Below, piece by piece: positions 28,201 through 37,109 of a DNA stretch of 62,000 nucleotides. Position 1 is the stretch's first letter, and every line of letters starts with the position of its first letter. Below the pieces are notes generated by a model that was not told the origin of the DNA, ran no database searches, and saw only the letters and a list, made by a program, of their open reading frames with translations. The position numbers were made by a program, and so were the translations under genes. The stretch is from the NCBI GenBank assembly GCA_905221605.1, contig CAJNDS010001469.1:167501-229500 (forward strand), written 5' to 3'. Origin of the DNA: Symbiodinium natans. Its lineage: Eukaryota; Sar; Dinophyceae; Suessiales; Symbiodiniaceae.

Positions 28201-28720
28201 GGTCCTTAGTACCCGGCTGGCTGCAGAAGACCTGGTTGCAAACAGGGGGTTTAGTCACCGGGCACCAGGAATCATGGGTTCGCCTACTACCCGCTTTCTA
28301 CTACCCCCCTAGGTTCTCCCCTTTCTCCCCTTAAATAACCCTTGATTAGGCTTGATTTTCCCTAAATAGCCCTACTTCTGGGGGGAACCTACGGTAGAGG
28401 GGGGCTAGTAGGGGAAGCCGGGGGAACGCATGGAACCAGGAACATCGTGCGCATCGCGGGCGCCAACTTTCTCCTTGACATCATGATGCCTGGCGCATTT
28501 CATGGGTTCCCCTTCTACCCTCCTCTGAACTACCCCCCCGTAGGTCCCCCCAGAATGAAGGCGAATTAAGCCTAATTGAGATAATTGAGGTTATTTGAGG
28601 GGGAACCTTGGGGGGGTACTATAGAGGGGGGTAGTAGGAAAACCCACACGAGCATCCGGCACAGTCAAAATGGAGCCGGAAGTAGATCCTCAAACTACAA
28701 CGCTAGACCCGAAACCCTGA
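28201..28720 (+). CDS. Candidate exons alternating with two IR-11 elements
   Basis: Islands 28201-28270 (VLSTRLAAEDLVANRGFSHR), 28441-28500 (NIVRIAGANFLLDIMMPGAF) and 28655-28720 (SIRHSQNGAGSRSSNYNARP) are separated by IR-11 copies at 28270-28440 and 28497-28653. The alternation suggests that each element is an intron. Exact splice sites not fixed. Unrecognised. Confidence 0.45.
28270..28440. mobile_element. IR-11 element
   Basis: ATCATGGGTTCGCCTACTAC to GGAACGCATGGAACCAGG; inner CTACCCCCCTAGGTTCTCCC pairs with GGGGAACCTACGGTAGAGGG. Confidence 0.7.
28497..28653. mobile_element. IR-11 element, second copy
   Basis: TTTCATGGGTTCCCCTTCTACC to GGGGGGTAGTAGGAAAACCC with TACCCCCCCGTAGGTCCCCC inside; 56 bp after the first copy. 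Confidence 0.7.
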
Positions 28721-28765
28721 ACCCCAATCCTGAACCTCATAAACCCTGAACCCCGAAACCCTAAG

Positions 28766-28877
28766 CTATTTTTCGGGAGCGAGATGGCATGTTGTGGCTG
28801 TTCAGGGATCATCACACCCCAAAATCTTCCGTTTTCACTTGGAGCCTGCTCCCCCAAGCCCGAGCAACGCTACAACC
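28766..28877 (+). CDS. Candidate terminal exon
   Basis: FRERDGMLWLFRDHHTPKSS then VFTWSLLPQARATLQP, TAA. A second frame (MACCGCSGIITPQNL) is also open. Frame uncertain. Confidence 0.35.
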
Positions 28878-28900
28878 CTAACCCCTAAACCCTAAACCTC

Positions 28901-29247
28901 CTTTTTTTGTCGGTGCTGGCATTATGACCTGCATGGCGCGCAAGTCAGGGAAGCTACGTTTAGAGCTGCGGTGTGGAAGTCAACCTGGGCTAGGCCCTTC
29001 GTTTTGCCCTTGGGTTTACGAGGATCATGTATACCTACAAAACGCAGTTGGTCCACTGCGCCACCTCATGGTCAGGAATACGCCGAGCGACCTCCGAACC
29101 GCCAGCGAAGATGGCCTTCTTCTAAAGGCCAGGGAACATTCCGAAGCGGTTTAGGGTTTAGGGTACCAGGACCGGATTCTGGGCATTATGAAACCCATAC
29201 CTATATGCAGCCCTACACTGGACGTGCGTGCATCTAGGGCTCTGTAG
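28901..29247 (+). CDS. Candidate exon pair split by a 21-bp telomere insert
   Basis: 28901-29148 is open for over 80 codons (KLRLELRCGSQPGLGPSFCP, RNTPSDLRTASEDGLLLKAR). Then GTTTAGGGTTTAGGGTACCAG (29149-29169), then the same frame continues RILGIMKPIPICSPTLDVRA to TAG. The insert begins GT, ends AG and is a multiple of three; it breaks the frame only by its own TAG. Unrecognised. Confidence 0.5.
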
Positions 29248-29264
29248 GGATTGGTGAGTTTTCT

Positions 29265-29384
29265 ATATCCCTAAGGATCCATGTACCTATATAGTATACA
29301 CTTGGGTAGTAAAGGGGTTCCTTTGTAGTAGCTTGAGGGCCCAAGTATGAACTATATATAGGTACATGGATCCTTAGGGTATAT
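29265..29384. mobile_element. IR-2 element, full length
   Basis: ATATCCCTAAGGATCCATG to CATGGATCCTTAGGGTATAT, arms nearly perfect. Confidence 0.85.
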
Positions 29385-29404
29385 ATGCACATCTGCATAT
29401 AATG

Positions 29405-29700
29405 AATATATATATATATATATTTATTTATTTATATTTATACATACATACATATACATACATATACATACATGTACATACATATGCATACATATACATA
29501 CATATACATACATATACATACATATACATACATATACATACATATACATACATATACATACATATACATACATACATATATACATATATACATATATATA
29601 CATATATATATATATATATAAATCCCGGGGGACTGTGGGCGTGCACTTTCTCTGCCTTTTCCAATAATATATATATATATACCTGTATATATATATATAT
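29405..29700. repeat. TA and CATATACATA decamer microsatellite block
   Basis: 29450-29580 is about 12 copies of CATATACATA, with TA runs on both sides. Frames open on both strands across it are low-complexity artefacts. Confidence 0.95.
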
Positions 29701-29928
29701 TATGTTCTTCATCGATTTTATTATGTTTATTACGTTTTTGTCTTGTTTGTTTTTTTTGGGGGGGGTTGTCCCTGGTGGGGATGCTAGTCGTGTATACAAG
29801 CCCTTCACAAAAGCACGTAGGTGAGAGATCTCCTGGGCTTGCATCATGGTTTCGGGTTTAGGTCTTAGGCTTTAGGAGAAGCGTTTTAGGAGGAAACCCC
29901 TGAGCCCTCAACTCCTGAAAGTTTAAGA

Positions 29929-30109
29929 CCCAAGCTTTGAACCCGACCTGCGACTATACGACCGATTGTGGTTTTGGATCATGCATGATTATACCTATGG
30001 GGTTGGGGTTGTGGCCTACTCCTCTGAAGGGGCTTGGGGCTACCGGCAGAGACTATCGTGTGAGCTTGCGATGGTGAAGCATAAGCTTGACCGCTGCACC
30101 GGGAATGGA
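29929..30109 (+). CDS. Candidate exon of about 60 codons
   Basis: After AGTTTAAG: LRLYDRLWFWIMHDYTYGVG, then VVAYSSEGAWGYRQRLSCEL and MVKHKLDRCTGNGG, with GTTGAG as donor. Only this frame stays open. Aromatic-rich; family not recognised. Confidence 0.55.
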
Positions 30110-30164
30110 GGTTGAGGATTCAGGGTTTTAGGTTCGGGGTTTGGGGCTTAATTAGGGTTGGGGA

Positions 30165-30324
30165 GGTTTACACCGCGAAAGGGCAGATTCGCTTTCTCGA
30201 TCGGCATGGCATGGCAACAGCATGCCACAGCCAAAACCAATCCAGATCTCTAGATGTCCCTCTCCGCGACCAGAAAATTGACCACGCAACGCAAAGGGGC
30301 GTAGGGGTTCGAGTCTGGAGCTAG
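30165..30324 (+). CDS. Candidate exon of about 50 codons
   Basis: After GGGGAG: YTAKGQIRFLDRHGMATACH, then SLDVPLRDQKIDHATQRGVG to TAG. Separated from the exon at 29929 by degenerate heptamers. A minus-strand frame overlaps. Confidence 0.45.
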
Positions 30325-30331
30325 GCCGGAC

Positions 30332-30618
30332 AGAAGTCCTTCCGCTACTACCGCATCGATGGCGGCGCGGGCATCTCTTTGGCCGTCGGCCTGGGAGGTG
30401 GACGTGGCTGTGCACTAGCAGCTGCTAGCAAGGCTTCGGATTGGAGATTTAGGGTTCTATGGGTATTCTATAGGTTGCGGTGGCATTTGGCATCCCTGGC
30501 CCTCCTACCGTGTGCCATTTCTTCGACGGTGTATGTGTTGAAGACTTCTTTGCACGGCACGCGCTCTGCAAACCCGGCAACAAGCCTAAACCAGATACTC
30601 TCACTCCAAAAAGGTTGA
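30332..30618 (+). CDS. Candidate coding region, exon boundaries unclear
   Basis: After CCGGACAG a frame is open for 95 codons (SFRYYRIDGGAGISLAVGLG at the start, hydrophobic later). A second frame from 30480 (AFGIPGPPTVCHFFDGVCVE) suggests an intron between 30396 and 30474. Unrecognised. Confidence 0.4.
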
Positions 30619-30779
30619 AACCAAAGGCTAACCCTCATTTTTCTCATTATTATTTGCAGTGTTCTCTAGATCAGCAATGACACAAGAATTTCTAGTAGCG
30701 TTAGTAGTACCAGTACAGTCGCTATTACGGTTGCTCCTATTTCTTACACTACTCTTCTCATATGTCTACTTTTATTTAT

Positions 30780-30960
30780 TTGCATTGTAATCACTCACCA
30801 GATTTTGATGCAACAACAATAATAACGACAAGAACAACATCAATAGATATAGCAGCAGCAACAAGGACGTCAACAACACCAGCAGCGGCAACGACAATAG
30901 CAACACAACAACAACCGCTACAGCAACAGCAACAGCAACCAGCAGCAATTGAGAACCGAG
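30780..30960. repeat. CAA/CAG-type trinucleotide-rich stretch
   Basis: ACAACAACAATAATAACGAC and CAGCAACAGCAACAGCAACC; low complexity, with mirrored open frames on both strands. Confidence 0.85.
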
Positions 30961-31088
30961 AGAGCCCAATACCTCTAATTATAACACAGAAAGGTCTGCC
31001 TTAACGTACAATATAGGGGTCCTTTATACAATTTAGAACATCGTCCTGAATTAATTCCCCCCAAACCCTAAACCCTTTGCTGCCCAGA

Positions 31089-31181
31089 CGACGCAAGCGG
31101 GACGGCCAGCAGTCACGGTGGTGCCCGGTACGACACCTACGCAGCGCCCTACGACAGCGATGAGGAGATTTACGGCCACTG
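31089..31181 (+). CDS. Candidate terminal exon, acidic tail
   Basis: After TGCTGCCCAG: ASSHGGARYDTYAAPYDSDE then EIYGH and TGA. The Y/D/E-rich composition is unlike the surrounding sequence. Unrecognised. Confidence 0.5.
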
Positions 31182-31370
31182 ACTTCTGCTGTGGAGTGTA
31201 AGGTTTCGGGGGTCCGCGCACGAAAGATGAGGAAGGCCGTTAGAAGCCTTGGCCGCGGATGCGTGTTTTGGGAGGCCGTTTCTGGAGCACCCGGTTTGAC
31301 CCGGTTTGAACTGCTGTAGAGGGATTTGGCTACGCAGCTTCCACTGCAATCCCACCTTTTGTAGCTGCTA

Positions 31371-31522
31371 TTTGGAGGTTCATGATACTTCTTCACCAAT
31401 TCTAACTGTACTTGTAACCCACTTATAAGCTCCTTAAGTGCCCTAACCTGGTTACAAGGACAGCTATAAGTACAGTTGTAAGTACAGGTATAATTGGTTT
31501 ATAAGTACCGTGAACCTCCAAG
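31371..31522. mobile_element. IR-1 element, full length, TA on both sides
   Basis: TTTGGAGGTTCATGATAC to GTACCGTGAACCTCCAAG; core CTCCTTAAGTGCCCTAACC. Confidence 0.85.
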
Positions 31523-31604
31523 TAGGGGCTAGTATCTTGCCTGGAGCCTTCAGGTGTAGGGTTTAGGGTTTAGGGTTTAGGGTTTAGGGCTTAGGGCTTA
31601 GGGC

Positions 31605-31725
31605 TTTTTACTGGTCAAGAGACTGGCCGAATCACTGGCTCGTTCTCGCACAACCTCCCAGTATGATGGTTCTTGCAGGGCTGATATTGCGGAGTTGGGC
31701 GCTGCACCCTCCCCCCTAAGATGAA
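31605..31725 (+). CDS. Candidate terminal exon
   Basis: LVKRLAESLARSRTTSQYDG then SCRADIAELGAAPSPLR, TGA; begins next to a TTTAGGGC tract. Unrecognised. Confidence 0.4.
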
Positions 31726-31844
31726 AAGGTTTTGTTCAGCGGGGGGGCGGGGGGGGGGGGGTGGGTGGAGGGATTGCCCACAACTAGATAGTCAGAATTG
31801 TATTTTTGATGTTCTACACACATATGTATATATGTATGTATATG

Positions 31845-31876
<32 letters not shown>

Positions 31877-31902
31877 CACATACACTGTGTTTTTCTGACA
31901 AG

Positions 31903-32599
31903 CCTCTCGGAGGTGGCAAGACCGTGTGAGTGCGTGAGTGCTGACTGTGTCAACGCCCTCCTTTTTCCTAGGCGCTTCAGATCAACGATCAGTTCGCCCG
32001 CACCCTCAATCTCCAAATGGGTGGTTGTCAAAATTATTGTCCCTTTTTGGATCCCTATTATAATGCGGCACCAAATATTTAGGGTACCCCAAAAGGGATC
32101 ATAATTTTGACAAACCACCCAAATGACACACAGGAGATGGAGATGGATGCTTGCTGCAACTTGGCTGTGGTTGCACCATCGTGGCCAGTGGAGGTGCCTC
32201 GCCTTTGCATTGCTGCTGAGGGTTCCTTAACCTTTTCCCCCTCGGGAGTCTTTTTTTTATTTTTTGTTTATATAACACCCAAGAGGACATTACACACATG
32301 TTTTTTGTTAAGGTTCTAAGGGAAGTATAGTTAAATTGAACACATAATGAGCGGTTTAGTGGTATCGCCTTCAGATCGAAAAGGGGTTCAGAAGGTCTCC
32401 AGAACAGTTGCACGCAGACAGGCTTGTGTCGAGGTTGTTTGCCCAGCTTCGAGGTATCCAGGCCTCGGTACGAAACCTTAACTGGGTTTTCGAATACCAT
32501 ACTTTAGTACTTTTTTTGGTTCTGGGTTCCTATGATAGCCATGAGTGCATACTTTTTTCCAGGGTCTACTCCGAAGTAGGGTTAAACCCTCAACCCTAA
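31903..32599 (+). CDS. Candidate five-exon gene, possible P-loop, includes an intron equal to an IR-12 element
   Basis: Exons 31903-31923 (PLGGGKT, 21 bp), 31972-32023 (ALQINDQFARTLNLQMG), 32134-32193 (GDGDGCLLQLGCGCTIVAS), 32375-32453 (RKGVQKVSRTVARRQACVEV) and 32573-32599 (VYSEVGLNPQP, TAA). Donors GTGTGA, GTTGTC, GTGCCT and GTATCC; acceptors CCTTTTTCCTAG, GACACACAG, CGCCTTCAG and ACTTTTTTCCAG. Every phase agrees. PLGGGKT followed by a helix resembles a nucleotide-binding P-loop, but the first glycine would be in an exon not found. Intron 2 (32024-32133) is exactly the IR-12 element. Family unknown. Confidence 0.55.
32013..32135. mobile_element. IR-12 element acting as an intron
   Basis: CCAAATGGGTGGTTGTC and AAAATTATTGTCCC at left; GGGATCATAATTTTGAC and AAACCACCCAAATG at right. 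A second copy at 36224-36314 also fits exactly between a GT donor and an AG acceptor. Confidence 0.8.
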
Positions 32600-32628
32600 A
32601 CCCTCCCAGCCTGCACCTTTCGCTTCAG

Positions 32629-32719
32629 CTTAGGAGGTCTATTGCCGAAGCACCGACAGACTGGAGCCCGTGCTCCATTGCGAGCCCATTGAGCCAGGCA
32701 AAGGAATACGTTGTTGAGG
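32629..32719 (+). CDS. Candidate exon with strong acceptor
   Basis: CACCTTTCGCTTCAG, then RRSIAEAPTDWSPCSIASPL and SQAKEYVVE, ending at GGTTCAGG. Only 29 bp after the stop proposed at 32599, so that stop may be wrong. Unrecognised. Confidence 0.45.
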
Positions 32720-32932
32720 GTTCAGGGTTTAGGTGGTTTAGGGTTCAGATTCGGACCGCTAAGGCCATGTGAGGGAGGTTTCTTCTTGGGTTATGAAGAG
32801 ATATATTCCCTCCCCAAACCCTATAAGCCCTAAACGCTATATATCCTAAAACCCCAGGGCACAAGTCGCAACGCTGGTCGGGATTTCAAGTTCAAGCAAC
32901 CCCGCAACTTAATGCACCCAATAATTAAGGCG

Positions 32933-33030
32933 AAACCCTAAACCCTAAACCCTAAACCCTAAACCCTAAACCCTAAACCCTAAACCCTAAACCCTAAACC
33001 CTAAACCCTAAACCCTAAACCCTAAACCCT
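32933..33030 (-). repeat. CCCTAAA array, 14 units
   Basis: Perfect tandem heptamers. Confidence 0.95.
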
Positions 33031-33105
33031 AAGAGGATTCTGGGACAACAGTTCAGAGAGGGTGGTAACCTAGTCTTCCAAGTGCAGGCTTGAGGGTCCC
33101 ACTGC

Positions 33106-33188
33106 GGTTTAGGGTTTAGGGTTTAGGGTTTAGGGTTTAGGGTTTAGGGTTTAGGGTTTAGGGTTTAGGGTTTAGGGTTTAGGGTTCA
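33106..33188 (+). repeat. TTTAGGG array, 11 units
   Basis: Lies 76 bp downstream of the opposite-strand array at 32933, an inverted pair. Confidence 0.95.
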
Positions 33189-33376
33189 GGGGCCTTTGGG
33201 CGCACGACAGCCAAGCTTTGGGGTTGCGTCAGTAGTCGCCACACCCTTTTACAACCCTAAGCCCTAAACCCTAAACCCTAAACCCTAAACCGGAAAATCT
33301 ACCTTAGTTATTTGGTGTATACACTTCGTTTTGAGATACAAGGTTGCTCTTGGTGGGGTTTAGGCATCGGTTTTAG

Positions 33377-33523
33377 CAAGTAGCCCTTTGCGCGTTCTGC
33401 GCAGATGAGCAGAACGAGACCATACAAGAATCGATTTGGACCCCCAAGCCACCTGTAAACAAGCAAGCTGCAATACAGTTGTGTATAGAAAAGAAAGCAC
33501 AAAACGCCTCTAAACACCCCTAG
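33377..33523 (+). CDS. Candidate terminal exon, 48 codons
   Basis: Acceptor GCATCGGTTTTAG; VALCAFCADEQNETIQESIW, then TPKPPVNKQAAIQLCIEKKA, TAG. A CAFC pair lies near the start. Unrecognised. Confidence 0.45.
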   Translation, partial: QVALCAFCADEQNETIQESIWTPKPPVNKQAAIQLCIEKKAQNASKHP

Positions 33524-33799
33524 TTGCCAAACCCCAAAAACTAATCAGAGCCCCGGCTGCTTCGACTTGAATGCCCTTTGAGACTTGCCCAGAATCCAGA
33601 AGGTGTGTTTGGTTTTCAGGGCATCGGTTTAGGGTTTAGGGTTTAGGGTTTAGGGTTTAGGGTTTAGGGTTACCCTTCTGCGATTGAAGGGTTTAGGGGA
33701 GAGCAGGCTCTCTGCACCCGCGGACGGCGCTCGCCGAACCCCTACCCAAGCTGTCCCCCAGACCCTCATGCCCCCGTTTCCTCCCCCACCGCCCCACAG

Positions 33800-33891
33800 A
33801 AATCCGATCCACGCCTGTTCATGGCAGGGCGGTTTCTGGTGGAATTTGAGGTGCAGGTTGCTGGCACCCAGGCGACAGTCTGGTACAATTT
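33800..33891 (+). CDS. Candidate exon, long pyrimidine acceptor, runs into IR-10
   Basis: CCTCCCCCACCGCCCCACAG, then DPRLFMAGRFLVEFEVQVAG and TQATVWYN. GCTTAAG of the IR-10 left end would be a GC donor. The beta-strand-like alternation suggests a real domain; family unknown. Confidence 0.5.
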
Positions 33892-33980
33892 GCTTAAGAA
33901 CCCGCCAAGGAAAAAACAAAGAAGTTCCTCTATACCCCTTATGAGGAAGAACATGTTTTTTTGGGGGGGTTCTTGAGCAA
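33889..33980. mobile_element. IR-10 element acting as a probable intron
   Basis: TTTGCTTAAGAACCCGCC to GGGGGGTTCTTGAGCAA; CCGCAG follows directly as an acceptor. Confidence 0.75.
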
Positions 33981-34090
33981 TCCGCAGTCTTGGGATGTCT
34001 TGGGTTTGGGGCTTCGGGTTGGAAAATGGTTTCGCCCATCTAAACCCTAGACCCTAAACCCTAAACCCTAAACCGGTGACATCCCCCAGC

Positions 34091-34182
34091 CCCCGCTGTC
34101 AGATTCGAAAGATTCCCTTGCGCTGACCCTCTGGTTGACCTATCTTCCCGAGCTTTGTCTGATGGATACACACACATACGCA
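34091..34182 (+). CDS. Candidate terminal exon
   Basis: GACATCCCCCAG, then PPLSDSKDSLALTLWLTYLP and ELCLMDTHTYA, TAG. An overlapping frame continues to 34412 (RQVLASAKTNIFVVQVGQPA) and is also plausible. Confidence 0.4.
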
Positions 34183-34466
34183 TAGCCCCAAATGCCCCAA
34201 ACCCCCTCCATGAAGGGTGGCCCATGCTAAGGCAAGTGCTGGCGAGCGCGAAAACAAACATCTTTGTTGTCCAGGTCGGACAGCCAGCAAGATGCTGCAA
34301 GTTAGGGTTTGTAGGATTTAAAAGGGGTTCAAAGTTGTTGTCGTTCGGCACAGGCACACGTAAAGGAATGGTTTTTCGCGACATGGACCTGGAACCCTCA
34401 TGGAACCCTTAAGTATCCTTAAGTAACCTCCTTTCTCCATAGTACTTAAGGCCCCTTCTCCGCCCC

Positions 34467-34600
34467 CGTTCATGCTACTTACTAACCCACCGATAACTGC
34501 ACTTATAACCCAATCAGAACCATGTTAGGGCACTCAGGGAGCTCATAAGTGGGTTATAAGTGCAGTTCTTGCTGGGTTACAAGTACCATGAACCCTCAAC
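34467..34600. mobile_element. IR-1 element, left arm degraded
   Basis: GTTCATGCTACTTACTAACCC to GTACCATGAACCCTC; core ATGTTAGGGCACTCAGGG. Confidence 0.7.
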
Positions 34601-34612
34601 TAGGGTTCTCAG

Positions 34613-34659
34613 TCGACGGCCCTGGTGTTGGATTCGCACAGCCCAGCCAATAGGCCAGG
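34613..34659 (+). CDS. Candidate exon after IR-1
   Basis: TAGGGTTCTCAG, then STALVLDSHSPANRP, donor GTATCG. Unrecognised. Confidence 0.4.
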
Positions 34660-34768
34660 GTATCGTTTTTTTTTTTTTTTTTTTATTTTTTTAAGCTGCT
34701 TTTCAAATATCGGTGTAGGGTTTAGGGCTTAGGGTTTAGGATTTCGGAAACAACTTGACTCTATACAG

Positions 34769-34852
34769 GGCACAAACTGCACCCCCAAACAGGGGCTCTG
34801 GACCGGCGAACTTGACTTTATTGAGGGGGCCCCTGCTGCTAGATCCCCCTAA
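34769..34852 (+). CDS. Candidate terminal exon whose stop is in a CCCTAAA array
   Basis: CTTGACTCTATACAG, then TNCTPKQGLWTGELDFIEGA and PAARSP; the TAA is the first heptamer. Unrecognised. Confidence 0.45.
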   Translation, partial: GTNCTPKQGLWTGELDFIEGAPAARSP

Positions 34853-34912
34853 ACCCTAAACCCTAAACCCTAAACCCTAAACCCTAAACCCTAAACCCTA
34901 AACCCTAAACCC
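34848..34912 (-). repeat. CCCTAAA array, nine units
   Basis: Perfect tandem heptamers. Confidence 0.95.
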
Positions 34913-35100
34913 TTGGGAATTATGTTTTGTGTATATAAAGCCCAAGAGGATATTCAACATATTATGTTTATTAAGGTTCTAAGGGGAGTAGATTGGATCC
35001 CCACACCTCGCAGCTATATTCACTCCCCACCTAGACCTCTACTTGTAGAGTCTCTTCTGTGGGGGTACCCAATTTTGGTAATTTTGGTTGTATAGTACAA
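34913..35100. mobile_element. Diverged element related to 32250 and 55290
   Basis: TATATAAAGCCCAAGAGGAT, ATGTTTATTAAGGTTCTAAGGG; similar text at 32262-32335 (ACACCCAAGAGGAC, GTTAAGGTTCTAAGGG) and 55300-55335. Confidence 0.5.
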
Positions 35101-35255
35101 CAGCATAAGTGTAGAATTAAAGCACGCCCCCCCCCCCCCCATTAAAAAAAAAAATAGCGCTGCGAGTGAGGTTCCAGGCACTGCCGCTTAAGCAGGAACC
35201 CTAAGCCCTAAACCCTAAACCCTAGAGGGTTTCGGGTGTAGGGTTTAGGGTAGGC

Positions 35256-35323
35256 GTCGTCGTCAGGTCAAGCCAGACCCCCTACTGATGTCGAAGCAGC
35301 TCACATGTCTGGTGGCGGCTCAG
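35256..35323 (+). CDS. Candidate exon
   Basis: CGTCGTCGTCAG, then KPDPLLMSKQLTCLVAAQ, then GGTTCAGG. Unrecognised. Confidence 0.4.
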
Positions 35324-35342
35324 GGTTCAGGGTTTAGCATGG

Positions 35343-35398
35343 ACCCTAAACCCTAAACCCTAAACCCCAAACCCTAAACCCTAAACCCTAAACCCTGC
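35343..35398 (-). repeat. CCCTAAA array
   Basis: About eight units, one CCCCAAA. Confidence 0.95.
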
Positions 35399-35399
35399 C

Positions 35400-35660
35400 A
35401 AATGTCATGATTCTATGACGCTTTAGTGAAAGGTAGAGGGTGCCCATGGGCCGTGGGGGGGATGGTCTCACTGCCGGCTCATCTATGGGTAGTTTCATGG
35501 GTTTAAGGGCCCATGCTAAGGGACCATGGAACTACCCTAAGAGGCCCAGCTGACCATGGTAACTTACCCTAAGAGGCCCAGCTGACAGTTAGATTGAGGG
35601 CGAAGGGTAAGGTTTAGGGTTTGGATTTAGCGCTCAGGGTTTAGGGTTTAGGGTTCGGAT
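35400..35660. other. No gene seen; short direct repeats
   Basis: ACCCTAAGAGGCCCAGCTGAC occurs twice about 35 bp apart (near 35545 and 35580); GGGCCCATGC and inverted neighbours suggest a decayed element. Confidence 0.5.
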
Positions 35661-35681
35661 GTCGGGGGGGGTGAATTAAGA

Positions 35682-35744
35682 TTGAATCGAGAGCCACCGG
35701 ACATCAGCAATGCCGATGAGGGAGACTGGTTAAGCTCTTCCTGA
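35682..35744 (+). CDS. Candidate terminal exon
   Basis: After GAATTAAGA: NREPPDISNADEGDWLSSS, TGA. Acidic. Unrecognised. Confidence 0.4.
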   Translation: MNREPPDISNADEGDWLSSS

Positions 35745-35891
35745 TTCTGTGGGAATGTATGCAGCACAGTCTACGCTACCCCCCCCTCCCTCCCCCCATT
35801 CAATATCCGAGAAGCGGAATCCCTAAACCCTAAACCCTAAACCCTAAACAGCCAAGACGTGCTGCCCTCTCAGGCTCCCTTCTGGCTGGTT

Positions 35892-35985
35892 GTTAGGCAG
35901 GGAATGAGGGAATGAGGTATCTTAATCCCTTAAAAGGTACATATATGGCCCGAATTCCTGATTCTCTCATGTCCTACTAAGAGCC
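35892..35985. mobile_element. IR-8 element, single unit
   Basis: GCAGGGAATGAGGGAATGAG to GATTCTCTCATGTCC; the same unit type forms the tandem array at 46058-46400. Confidence 0.5.
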
Positions 35986-36025
35986 AGCCAGTTGGCTTTC
36001 TCTTTCTTTTTCTCCTTCTCTGTAG

Positions 36026-36123
36026 TTCCCCACGTGCATGTTGCTGGTGGATCCTGAAGGACACCAAACTCTCGAGGTCCGTATGCTAGGGAGGCGGTTT
36101 TTTCTCGTGCCTCTGCAGGGTCA
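36026..36123 (+). CDS. Candidate exon behind a long pyrimidine tract
   Basis: CTTTTTCTCCTTCTCTGTAG, then PTCMLLVDPEGHQTLEVRML and GRRFFLVPLQ, then GGTCAC. A GTCCGT inside offers an earlier donor. The acceptor is among the best in the window. Unrecognised. Confidence 0.55.
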
Positions 36124-36193
36124 CTCGTTAAACCCTAAACCCTAAACCCTAAGCCCTCAGAAGCTAACCTTCATCGTGGGTACCTGAATCCAG

Positions 36194-36431
36194 GCTTGGC
36201 AGCTGTTGCAGTGCTGTAGTTCTGTAAGTTATGGTCCTTTTTTGGGTCCCCCCATAATGCGAGACCTTAAAAAACGGACCCCCAAAAGGGACCCGAATGT
36301 AGAGAGCTACCCAGATAGCCTTTGGGGCTCTGCATAAAGTGTTGCTGCAAACAGCCGCAGGCGAACGCGGCTTCTTCAGTGTTATCATTTTGCCGTCGAG
36401 TCCTTTCATAGCTGCGCATTCGGTGCCATGA
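36194..36431 (+). CDS. Candidate two-exon gene end; intron equals an IR-12 element
   Basis: Exon 36194-36223 (AWQLLQCCSS) ends at consensus donor GTAAGT; intron 36224-36314 is the IR-12 element; exon 36315-36431 reads AFGALHKVLLQTAAGERGFF and SVIILPSSPFIAAHSVP, TGA. Phase 0 throughout. Unrecognised. Confidence 0.55.
36224..36314. mobile_element. IR-12 element acting as an intron
   Basis: TTATGGTCCTTTTTTGGGTCCC to GGACCCCCAAAAGGGACCC; same core as 32013-32135 (ATAATGCG in the loop of both). Confidence 0.75.
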
Positions 36432-36503
36432 CAATTCCACAGTGAACTGGCCTTGAAACCACCTGACAAGCTGTCATGGTCCATGCGCCTACAGCTTACG
36501 TAT

Positions 36504-36563
36504 GTACTTCGGGGCTAACGCGAACCCCTTTTCAGGCCCAAGTATATGCTAAATAGGTACACG
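36504..36563. mobile_element. IR-2 element, right half
   Basis: CGAACCCCTTTTCAGGCCCAAGTATATGC and AATAGGTACACGG. Confidence 0.55.
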
Positions 36564-36629
36564 GGCAGACATGAAACAATTGGGCCACGAGCTTGTCTGA
36601 GGATCTGGGGCTTTTGGTTTGGACGGTTT

Positions 36630-36775
36630 GGAGTTCGGGTGTGCATGAAAGGCGTGGTTTCATCCCTCCGTCTTCCTGCAAACGACCTCACATCCTGTGC
36701 GAATTCGAGTCCCTGCCAGCCTTCCATTCAGGATCCGAGAACTCTACTTGACCTTAGCCATGTTGTGGTTGAGGG
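36630..36775 (+). CDS. Candidate exon ending at GGTTTAGG
   Basis: SSLRLPANDLTSCANSSPCQ and DPRTLLDLSHVVVE open up to GAG|GGTTTAGG. A second frame (CKRPHILCEFESLPAF) is open for part of it. Confidence 0.4.
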
Positions 36776-36888
36776 TTTAGGCGTTGAGGGTTCAGAGCTG
36801 GACCTTTCAAGAGAACCTGTGTCCGGAAGCTTTTTCTCAGGATCCTTTTTGGGGAACACTCCCTTCTAGAAGGAAGTGCATTCTGCAG

Positions 36889-36945
36889 GACGACGAAGTG
36901 AATGTAATTAAGAGCATCCGAGCAACCCCGAGCAAGCTCCGGTGA
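36889..36945 (+). CDS. Candidate short terminal exon
   Basis: AGTGCATTCTGCAG, then DDEVNVIKSIRATPSKLR, TGA. Unrecognised. Confidence 0.45.
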   Translation, partial: DDEVNVIKSIRATPSKLR

Positions 36946-37109
36946 TCGTGAGCGAGATGAAGGAGCCTGGTTGTGAGATCTGCCCCTGGACCGGGCGGGT
37001 CGTACAAGCACGTTTCAAAAACAAAGATGTTCGGGCTCTCACATGGGTTTATATACTTAAATATATGAATGCATGCATATATGTAAGTTCAAGTAAGTGC
37101 AAGGTTTAG

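Noticed and set aside
29402-29847. Large mirrored frames rich in tyrosine and isoleucine
   Set aside because: Translation of TA and CATATACATA microsatellites; the same happens at 2532, 10000, 21792 and 21953.
30772-30969. Leucine/valine-rich minus-strand frame
   Set aside because: Produced by the CAA/CAG-type trinucleotide stretch on the + strand.
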